A stretch of DNA of 64,000 nt from JADJNY01 sp046349615 (GTDB lineage: Bacteria; Planctomycetota; UBA1135; GCA-002686595), in NCBI GenBank assembly GCA_046349615.1, contig JAXMBZ010000008.1, positions 1-64,000 of the forward strand. The letters run 5' to 3'. A program made the position numbers and the translations under genes. Below the pieces are notes generated by a model. The model did not search any database. It was not told where the DNA came from and saw only the letters and a list, made by a program, of their open reading frames with translations. This document shows, piece by piece, positions 52,342-59,686 of the stretch (position 1 is its first letter; each line of letters begins with the position of its first letter).

Positions 52342-53361
52342 TCAGCGCGGCGCGGCGCCGTCGGGATGACACGCCCAGCACTGGTCGGAGTCGTAGACGT
52401 ACCCCTTCACGCCCACGTGCTGTCGCGCGGAGCGACGCTCTCCGTGCTCGTGGCACACCAGGCAGCTCGCGTGGTTGAAGATGCCGCCTGCGCCCGTCGA
52501 GTGGCACACGGTGCACGCGTTGCCGGAGTGGACGCCGCTCGTGATCGGGAACCAGAAGTGCACGAAGTAGGCGCCGCTCCAGCTGTCGTTCCCGAAGTGA
52601 CAGAAGAGGCACGACGTCGGATACCCGCCGCCGGCGTGGTCGGGGTTCCGTGCGCGCTCGTAGTCGTCCCGGTGGCAGTTCACGCACTGGAAATCGCCGT
52701 CGCGGTGCGTGAACGTCGCGTCGCGCCAGGCGAGCCCGTCGTGGCAGCGCTGGCAGTCGCTCGTCCAGCCCTCGACGAAGTGGTTGGGCGCCGAGGCCCG
52801 AAGGAGGTCTTCCCCGTGACAGGCGGCGCACTCCGGCTCCGCGCCCTCGAAGTTCTGCACGGCAGCGCCGGGATGGCAGCGCTCGCAGGCCGCGGCCGCG
52901 TGCGGACCGACGAGCGGGAAGCGCGTGCGCGCGTGGTCGGCGCGCGCACCGCGCGCGCGCCAGTCGAGCTCGTCGTGGCACGCCGCGCAGTCGCCGCCGA
53001 GGCGCGCGCGGTGCACGTCCTCGTGACATCCGCCGCAGCCGCGCGCCGCGAACTGTCCGACGGGCCCGCGGTCGTTGTGGCAGCGCAGGCAGCGCGCCTC
53101 CGCGTGCGCCCCTTCGAGCGCGACGCCGGTCTCCTTCGCGTGATCGAACGTGAAGTCCGCGCGCAGTTCGTGCCAGGCACCTCCGGCGTGGCAGAGCGAG
53201 CAGTCGCTCGGGAAGCGGTCGTGGGGGACGACGGGGCCGAGCGCCGCGCTCCACCCCTGCGTCCCCGGGACGTCACGCTGCACCGTGCCGTCGAGCGCGC
53301 ACGAGAGCGCGAACGCGGCGAGCGCGAGAGCGAGGACGAGAAGGACGGAGCGCGGGGTCAC
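52342..53361 (-). CDS. Dodecahaem c-type cytochrome lipoprotein
   Basis: This 339-residue protein is a predicted lipoprotein (lipobox ALSC, Cys21). It contains 12 CxxCH haem-binding motifs, from CSLCH near residue 54 to CWACH near the C-terminus, plus many extra histidines for the distal ligands. Residues 35-130 closely match the start of the 25-haem protein upstream (VVPHDxFPxDCSLCH, FDHAKETGVAL, CLRCHNDRGPV, GCHEDVH), so the two are paralogues. It is the last of the electron-transfer set, 107 bases after the 25-haem gene. It may sit at the outer membrane and pass electrons outward. Confidence 0.92.
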   Translation of the reverse strand: MTPRSVLLVLALALAAFALSCALDGTVQRDVPGTQGWSAALGPVVPHDRFPSDCSLCHAGGAWHELRADFTFDHAKETGVALEGAHAEARCLRCHNDRGPVGQFAARGCGGCHEDVHRARLGGDCAACHDELDWRARGARADHARTRFPLVGPHAAAACERCHPGAAVQNFEGAEPECAACHGEDLLRASAPNHFVEGWTSDCQRCHDGLAWRDATFTHRDGDFQCVNCHRDDYERARNPDHAGGGYPTSCLFCHFGNDSWSGAYFVHFWFPITSGVHSGNACTVCHSTGAGGIFNHASCLVCHEHGERRSARQHVGVKGYVYDSDQCWACHPDGAAPR

Positions 53362-53468
53362 CGCGCTCCATCATCGCGGCACGGCGCCGCGCGCGCATCC
53401 CCTCCGGGCTCCCGATCCGGACTCGGGGGCGTCGAACGAACGTGCGGGCGCTCGCCGCGGCGACCGGG

Positions 53469-55436
53469 TCAATCGTCCGCGTGCCCGTCCGGGTGGCACT
53501 GGTAGCAGGCGTTGCTGTTCCAGGAGTAGCCCGACACCCCGTTGTGCTCGCCCGCCATCTCGCTCTGCGAGTGCGTGTGGCAGCTGATGCACGTGAAGGT
53601 GCCGTAGTTGCGCGCGTTCGGGTGGCATTGCGCGCACGTCAGGCTGTGGTGCGGTCCGCTGCTGATCGGGAAATCGGAGTGGTTGAAGGTCGCGCCTTCC
53701 CAGGTGGTCGTGCCGTGGCACGTCTGGCACGTCGTCGGGAAGCCCGCAGCGGCGTGGTTCGGGTCCGTCGTCGAGTCGTAGTCCGCGAGGTGGCACGTGA
53801 CGCAACCGCGCGAGACGCCCGAGTGGTTGAAGTTCGCCGGCACCCAGTCGTTCGTCGAGTGGCACTGCTGGCACGTCTGCGGATATCCGGAGCTCGCATG
53901 CGGCGGGTCCGTCGTCGCGTTGTAGTCGACGAGGTGGCACACCTGGCACCCGCGCGTGACCCCCGCGTGGCTGAAGTTCGCGCGCGTCCACGCGACGGTG
54001 TTGTGGCACTGCTCGCACGTGTTCGGGTACCCGACCGTCGCGTGGTTGGGCTGGGTCGTCTGCTGATACTCGGTCTGGTGGCACGCCGAGCACGCCGTCG
54101 GCGTCCCGGAGTACGTCCCGTTCCCGTGGCAGCTCGCGCACGCCGCCGTCGCGTGCGCGCCGACGAGCGGGAACGAGTCGTGCGAAAACGTCGACGGCGT
54201 CCAGTGCGCGGTCGTGTGGCACGTCTGGCACGTCGTCGGGAAGCCCGCCGTCGTGTGGTTCGGCGCAGACGTCGCATTGAAGTCGACGAGGTGACACTGC
54301 GAGCAGTTCCGCGTCACGCCGGCGTGATCGAAATTCGCGCGCGTCCAAGCGACGGTGTTGTGGCACTGCTCGCACGTCGTCGGATAGTTCGCGGCTACGT
54401 GGTTCGGCTGCGTCGCGTTCTGGAAGTCCGTCTGGTGGCACGACACGCACGTCTGCGGCAGTCCGGAGTACACGCCGCCCGAGTGACACTGGCTGCACTG
54501 CGCGCTCGCGTGCGCTCCGGTCAGCGGAAAGCTCGAGTGGTCGAACGTCGACGGCGTCCACGCCGCGGTCGAGTGGCAGCTCTCGCAGTTCGTCCCGAAG
54601 CCCGCGGCCGCGTGCGGCGGACGGACGGCCGAGTCGTAGTTCGCCTGATGACAGCCGACGCACGTCGTCGGCGCGCCCTGGTAGATGCCGCCCGTGTGGC
54701 ACTGCTCGCACGAAGCGCTCGCGTGCGCTCCGGTCAGCGGGAACGCGGTGTGCGTGAAGCCGCCCGCGCCCCAGTTCGTCGGTGCGTGGCAGCGCTGACA
54801 GTCGCCGGTCCAGCCCTGCGCGGCGTGGTCGGGACTCGTCGCGCGCGCGAGGTCCGCGGCGTGGCAGTCCGAGCACAGCGTCGTGGTGCGATCGAAGTTC
54901 CCCTCCGTCGAACCGGGGTGACACCGCTGGCACGTGACCGCGGAGTGCGCGCCGACCAGCGGGAAGCGCGTCTTCGCGTGGCGCGCGACTTCGCCCTCGG
55001 GCTTCCACGTCACCTCGCCATGGCAGTCGGTGCACGCGAGCCCGAGTCGGCCGCGGTGGACGTCCTCGTGGCAACCCGCGCAACCCTGCGCCGCGAACGC
55101 CGCGACCGGTCCGCGGTCGTTGTGGCAGCGCAGGCACTCGGCACGCGCGTGCGCGCCGACGAGCGCGACGCCGGTCTCCTTCGCATGGTCGAAGCGGAAG
55201 TCCTTCTTGATCGCGTGCCACGACGCGCCTTCGTGGCAGAGCGAGCAATCGCGCGGGAACGAGTCGTGGGGGACGACCGGTCCGCGCTCGGCGCTCCATT
55301 CCTGCTGCGGTCCCTCCGCGCCTTTCGTGAAGCCCGCGACGGCGCACGCGAACGCGAGCAACAGGATCGAGAGCGAGAGGAGGGACGCGCGCAAGCGAGC
55401 GGCGCGTCGATCGTGGTTCACGAGTTCGTCGTTCAT
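53469..55436 (-). CDS. 25-haem c-type cytochrome, predicted lipoprotein
   Basis: This 655-residue protein has 25 CxxCH motifs counted by eye. The leader has a positive start, a hydrophobic core (SLLSLSILLLAFAC) and a cysteine at 31 that fits a lipobox. The first 130 residues match the 12-haem neighbour. After that come repeated units: FPLTGAHASAxC, a CxxCH, PTTCxxCHQxxY, PNHxxxGYPTTCEQCHNTVAW and NFxHAGVTRxC. This internal repetition indicates growth by duplication. It ends GYSWNSNACYQCHPDGH, as does the 12-haem protein (GYVYDSDQCWACHPDG). The barrel-protein gene ends nine bases upstream of its start, so they are cotranscribed. Confidence 0.94.
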   Translation of the reverse strand: MNDELVNHDRRAARLRASLLSLSILLLAFACAVAGFTKGAEGPQQEWSAERGPVVPHDSFPRDCSLCHEGASWHAIKKDFRFDHAKETGVALVGAHARAECLRCHNDRGPVAAFAAQGCAGCHEDVHRGRLGLACTDCHGEVTWKPEGEVARHAKTRFPLVGAHSAVTCQRCHPGSTEGNFDRTTTLCSDCHAADLARATSPDHAAQGWTGDCQRCHAPTNWGAGGFTHTAFPLTGAHASASCEQCHTGGIYQGAPTTCVGCHQANYDSAVRPPHAAAGFGTNCESCHSTAAWTPSTFDHSSFPLTGAHASAQCSQCHSGGVYSGLPQTCVSCHQTDFQNATQPNHVAANYPTTCEQCHNTVAWTRANFDHAGVTRNCSQCHLVDFNATSAPNHTTAGFPTTCQTCHTTAHWTPSTFSHDSFPLVGAHATAACASCHGNGTYSGTPTACSACHQTEYQQTTQPNHATVGYPNTCEQCHNTVAWTRANFSHAGVTRGCQVCHLVDYNATTDPPHASSGYPQTCQQCHSTNDWVPANFNHSGVSRGCVTCHLADYDSTTDPNHAAAGFPTTCQTCHGTTTWEGATFNHSDFPISSGPHHSLTCAQCHPNARNYGTFTCISCHTHSQSEMAGEHNGVSGYSWNSNACYQCHPDGHADD

Positions 55437-55445
55437 GGTGTCCCC

Positions 55446-57263
55446 CTAGAAGCGCAGTTGCAGCATCAACCCGAGTCCCCAGGCGCTCTGCTCGTCGCCG
55501 AAGCGATCGTCCGCCTGGATCGACAGGTTCCATTTGTCGTCGATGGGGAGGTCGAGCGTCCCGTACACCGCGTGGTGCGCGAGGCTCGACTGTTGACCGG
55601 TGAAGTCCTTCTGATCGAAGCTCGTGTACTCGTACGAGAGCATCCCGAACACGGCGCCCCAATTGCGGCTCGCGGACGCGCGCGCGCCTTGGCCCGAGCT
55701 GAAGGAGCCGTCGGCCGTGAACACGGAGAGCGAGACCGTGCCGTGGTCGTACAGGAGGTCGCGCCACGAGACGCCGACCTCGGCCGTCGTGCCGCTGTCG
55801 TCCTGGTCCTGCCACGCGTCGACGCGGCCGTCGATGCGCGTGGACTTCGACAGCTCGTACGCGAGCGCGAGCGAGCCGCGGTCGAGCTTCCCGTCCTGGA
55901 TCAACGTCGGCGAGAGCGTCGAGAAGTCGTCGCGCAGGAGCTCCGGGTAGCGGCGGTGCGACGCGGTCGCCGACACCGTCCAGTCGTCGCGGAAGCGCCA
56001 ACGCGCCTGGCTCGTGATCTCGGTGAGCTCGAAGCCCGACGACTTCAGCGTGTCGTTCGAGTCGTACCAGTCGACCCACGCGAGCGTGCGCCACGAGAAG
56101 CGCTTCGACGGACGCCACTCCGCTTCCGTGAGCACGAGCGAACGATCCTGCTCGCCGTCGTGCCACGTGTTCTGCAGTGCGGCGCCGAGGCGCAGCTCCT
56201 CCTTCTCGCCACGGACGTAGCGTCCGAACACCGCGGCGCCGAGGTCGTGGAAGGAGTTCATCTTGTCGGGGAACGGAGCGGGCAGTCCGCCCGCGTTCAC
56301 GCCGAAGCGGCTCCCGCCGTCCGTGCGCCGCGTCCACTCGACGCCGTCGACGACGCCGAGCGCGGGGAACTCGCGCGCGAGGAAGCGACCGGCTTCGAAG
56401 CGCGTCGCGTCGTCGCGCGTGCCGCCGACCGAGTACGAGAAGCGCCGCAGGACGAAGTCCGTGTCGTTCTGGTCCGCGGCGTCGGGGAACGAGAAGTTGC
56501 GCTGCTGCACTTCGCCGTCGAACTCGAACTCGCCGCCGCTCCCGAACGGGTTCGTGACGCGCACGTTCGAACCGAGACGGCTGAAGAGGTAGCGCTTCGT
56601 TCCGCCGACGTCGTCCGTCGTCTGGTTGACGTCGAGCCACGCGCGGCCGTGGTATTCGCTCTCGCGCTCTTCGGGGCGCAGGCCGAACGCGGGCGCGAGC
56701 AGCGGATGCTGCGCGTTCCACGACTCGGGCGGGTGCGACCACGGCGGGTGCACCGGCGGCGGTTTCGGCGGAGCTTGGACCTCGTTCGGTTTCGGCTGCG
56801 CGGGCGGAGTCGCGGCCTGGCCCTCCACGGGCGGAGGCGTCGCCGGCTCCGCGGGCTTCGGCGTGACGCGCTCGCGCGGGACGAGCACCTCGACGCGGAC
56901 TCCGACGCTCACGGTGGGCGAGCCGGGCTCGAGCTCGAGGCGCGCGGACGTGCGTGCGACGCTGCGGATCGTGCCCTCGACGCTGGTCACGCCGGGCGGA
57001 TAGAGCAGCACGCGGTCGTTCGCCTCGAGCTTGTCGTCGCGGCCGAGGTCGACGTAGACGGACGAGCCGGAGACGGACGTGACCTTGCCCTCGATGCGGA
57101 CGAAGTCCTGGTCGGATCCGGCGTGGGCGACGCTCGCGAGCGCGGCGAGCATCGTCGGGGTCGCGATCCACGGGCTCAAAAGCGCGCAGGTGAACGTCGG
57201 CGCGAGCGCGAGCGCGGCGCGGAGCACGTTCGAAGCGCGGCGGTGTCGGCGGGTCGAGCTCAT
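55446..57263 (-). CDS. Outer-membrane beta-barrel protein paired with the multihaem cytochromes
   Basis: This 605-residue protein has a signal peptide ending near residue 49 (MLAALASVAHAGS). A soluble domain follows (about 52-130: VRIEGKVTSVSGSSVYVDLG, LEANDRVLLYPPG), then a Pro-rich linker. From about residue 215 the rest alternates polar and aromatic residues in strands (GRAWLDVNQTTDD, KRYLFSRLGSNVRV, FSWRTLAWVDWYDS) to the terminal GLGLMLQLRF, a classic barrel C-terminus. By analogy with porin-cytochrome complexes such as MtrB or OmbB, it could hold a cytochrome inside the barrel; no sequence homology to those is claimed. It overlaps the 26-haem gene upstream (ATGA). Confidence 0.85.
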   Translation of the reverse strand: MSSTRRHRRASNVLRAALALAPTFTCALLSPWIATPTMLAALASVAHAGSDQDFVRIEGKVTSVSGSSVYVDLGRDDKLEANDRVLLYPPGVTSVEGTIRSVARTSARLELEPGSPTVSVGVRVEVLVPRERVTPKPAEPATPPPVEGQAATPPAQPKPNEVQAPPKPPPVHPPWSHPPESWNAQHPLLAPAFGLRPEERESEYHGRAWLDVNQTTDDVGGTKRYLFSRLGSNVRVTNPFGSGGEFEFDGEVQQRNFSFPDAADQNDTDFVLRRFSYSVGGTRDDATRFEAGRFLAREFPALGVVDGVEWTRRTDGGSRFGVNAGGLPAPFPDKMNSFHDLGAAVFGRYVRGEKEELRLGAALQNTWHDGEQDRSLVLTEAEWRPSKRFSWRTLAWVDWYDSNDTLKSSGFELTEITSQARWRFRDDWTVSATASHRRYPELLRDDFSTLSPTLIQDGKLDRGSLALAYELSKSTRIDGRVDAWQDQDDSGTTAEVGVSWRDLLYDHGTVSLSVFTADGSFSSGQGARASASRNWGAVFGMLSYEYTSFDQKDFTGQQSSLAHHAVYGTLDLPIDDKWNLSIQADDRFGDEQSAWGLGLMLQLRF

Positions 57264-59686
57264 CGCGGCTTCGCTCCTCGCGGGTCGTGGCAGTCGCCGC
57301 AGTTCACGCCGAGCGGCTTGTAGCGCACCGCGGTGCTCCCGTCGGGCAGCGGCGCGGGGCGGTGGCACGCGGCGCACGCGACCTTCGCGTGCGTCTTGTC
57401 GAGCGCGTAGCGCGAGTCGCGCTGGTGGTCGAAGGTCGTCGTCTCGAACTTCGGCCCGCTGACGTGACAGCGCGCGCAGTCCGTCACGCCGTCGACGGCG
57501 AACTGGGCGACGTGCGGGTCGACGTGGCAGTCCGCGCAGCGGGTTCCGCGCGCCGGACTCATGAGCTCGCTCTTCCCGCCGCGACCGGGCGCGGGCTCGT
57601 GGCACTTCGCGCAGGCGAGCGGGCCGTGCGCTCCGTCGAGCACGAAGCCCGTGAACCGCGCGTGGTCGAAGTCCTTCGTCGCGACGCGGAACGTCTGCGG
57701 CGTGTGGCAGCGCAGGCAGCCCGCGCGGCCGTCGATTTGCGCCGGCGCGGGGGCGCGATCGAACGCTCCGGCGTGCACGTCGACGTGGCAGCCGGTGCAC
57801 GCCGCGGCGGCGACGGACGCGGTCACCACGCTACGGCCGAAGCGACGCCCCTGCGCGTCGGGGCGCGGAGCGAGCGGGTGACAGCTCTCGCAGCTCGCCT
57901 TCGCGTGCGCGCCTTCGAGCGGGTACGCGGTCCAGAGCGCGTGGTCGAACTCCGGCACCTTCTGGAACGATTCGACGTCGTGGCAGCGCGCGCAGCCCGC
58001 CTCGCCGTCGACCTGCTTCGGGAGGTTCGCACGATCGAACGCTCCCGCGTGGACGTCGGCGTGGCACGTCGAGCACTGCGTCGCGTCGCCGGGGAAGCGC
58101 GCGCTCGCGCGGGCGAACGTGCGTCCGGTCGAGTCCGCCTTCGCGAGCGGCGGGTGGCACGCTGCGCACGCCGCGCGCGCGTGCGCGCCCTCGAGCGCGA
58201 TGCCGGTCCAGAGACCGTGGTCGAACGGCTTCGGGGTCTTCGAGAACGACTGCGTGTCGTGGCAGCGCTCGCAATCCTGCTTGCCGTCGACGAGCGCCGG
58301 CAGCCCCGCGCGCTCGAACGGCGCGCCGTGCGGATCCGCGTGGCAGGCGCGGCAGTTCGCCGGCGTGCCGTGGAAGACGCGCTCGGGCTTCGACTCGCCC
58401 TTGACGACCACCGCGCGCAGCTCGACGTGACAGCTCGCGCACGCGACGGCCTCGTGCGCACCGGTCAGCGGGAACGCGGTCTTCGCGTGCAGCGCGACGT
58501 CGAACGCGGCGGGGGAGAAATGCGCCTCGTCGTGGCACGCGGTGCAGGCGGCGCCTGCGAACGCGCCCGTCGCGAACTGTCCGAAGTGCGGATCGCCGTG
58601 GCAGGACGCGCAGTCCTCCGCGGCGCGCCCGGGGTACGCCTTCTTGAAGCTCGCGAACGTCGTGCGCTCGATCTGCTCGTCGGCGCGGGCGGCCTTCGCG
58701 TGGCAGTCCTCGCACGCGAGCTTCGCGTGCGGACCGTCGAGCACGAAGCCCGTCGCGGCGTGCTCGGCGTTCGTGAGCGTGACGCGCGTGTCGGCGAACG
58801 AGCTGTGCGCGGTCGGGTGGCACGCTTCACACGACGCGCCGGGCACGACCTTTCGCTCGCGCGCCATCTCGGCGAGGAACGCCGCGGTGTGCGGCGAGGC
58901 GTGGCAGTCCTGGCACGCGCGCTCCTGCTGCGTCGCGTTCGGCGCGCTGGCGGAGGCGGCGGAAGCGCGCACACGCTCGTCCTCGATCGCGTGCGCGGAG
59001 TCCTTCGGGTGGCAGTCCTGGCACTTCGGGCCGAGGTGCGCGCCGACGAGCGGGAAGCTCGCGACGTGGACGAACTTCGCGACCTCCTTGAACGGGTGCT
59101 CCTGTCCGTGACACGAGGCACAATCGGGGAGCTTGCCCTTGTGCACGTCCTCGTGGCAGCTCTCGCATTTCTGCGCGAGACCGAGGAAGCGCTTCGCACC
59201 CTTCGCGAGCACCGCGGCCTCGGCCTGCTTGTGGCAGTCCTTGCACTCGAGCGCGGCGTGGCGTCCGTCCAAACCAAACGTCCAACCCGGCGCGGACCCG
59301 AGGCGGGCGTGGTCGAACTGCTTGGGATCGGCGACGCCCGCGAGCGCGAACACCTGCGGCGTCACGAGCCGGAACTCGGCGCCGTGGTGCTCGGAGTGGC
59401 AGCGCGCACATGCGTTCGCGTCGCCGGCGAGCGTGCCGTGGAAGCCCGACTTCCTCGCGATCTGCTGCGCGATCTCCGCGTGGCACTTCGAGCAAGCGCC
59501 CGCCATGCCCGAATCGTGCTCGCCGACGTGGCACTGCTCGCAGCCGTCTCCCGCGAGCTCCTCGTCCTGCGCGTGCACCGCGCTGATCGGACCCGGCGAC
59601 GTGCGTCCGCTGTCGAGCCACACGAGGTAGACGACGAGCAGCGCCGACGCGATCGCGACCCACGTGGCGGGCTTCTTCCAGCGCAT
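57260..59686 (-). CDS. 26-haem c-type cytochrome with N-terminal membrane helix
   Basis: This 808-residue protein has 26 CxxCH motifs counted by eye. Residues 7-24 (ATWVAIASALLVVYLVWL) form a membrane helix, perhaps an uncleaved anchor to the inner membrane or a signal peptide cut near VHAQ. The haem region has modules built on FxxxGAHAxxxCxxCHxxL, GAFDRAxLPxQVDGxAGCxRC and FDHALWTAYPLEGAHAKASC. It resembles the two smaller cytochromes only in general style. Its ATG overlaps the TGA of the flavoprotein/cytochrome-b gene (TGATG), so the redox hub and its likely first periplasmic acceptor are made together. The barrel gene follows with another overlap. Confidence 0.94.
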   Translation of the reverse strand: MRWKKPATWVAIASALLVVYLVWLDSGRTSPGPISAVHAQDEELAGDGCEQCHVGEHDSGMAGACSKCHAEIAQQIARKSGFHGTLAGDANACARCHSEHHGAEFRLVTPQVFALAGVADPKQFDHARLGSAPGWTFGLDGRHAALECKDCHKQAEAAVLAKGAKRFLGLAQKCESCHEDVHKGKLPDCASCHGQEHPFKEVAKFVHVASFPLVGAHLGPKCQDCHPKDSAHAIEDERVRASAASASAPNATQQERACQDCHASPHTAAFLAEMARERKVVPGASCEACHPTAHSSFADTRVTLTNAEHAATGFVLDGPHAKLACEDCHAKAARADEQIERTTFASFKKAYPGRAAEDCASCHGDPHFGQFATGAFAGAACTACHDEAHFSPAAFDVALHAKTAFPLTGAHEAVACASCHVELRAVVVKGESKPERVFHGTPANCRACHADPHGAPFERAGLPALVDGKQDCERCHDTQSFSKTPKPFDHGLWTGIALEGAHARAACAACHPPLAKADSTGRTFARASARFPGDATQCSTCHADVHAGAFDRANLPKQVDGEAGCARCHDVESFQKVPEFDHALWTAYPLEGAHAKASCESCHPLAPRPDAQGRRFGRSVVTASVAAAACTGCHVDVHAGAFDRAPAPAQIDGRAGCLRCHTPQTFRVATKDFDHARFTGFVLDGAHGPLACAKCHEPAPGRGGKSELMSPARGTRCADCHVDPHVAQFAVDGVTDCARCHVSGPKFETTTFDHQRDSRYALDKTHAKVACAACHRPAPLPDGSTAVRYKPLGVNCGDCHDPRGAKPR

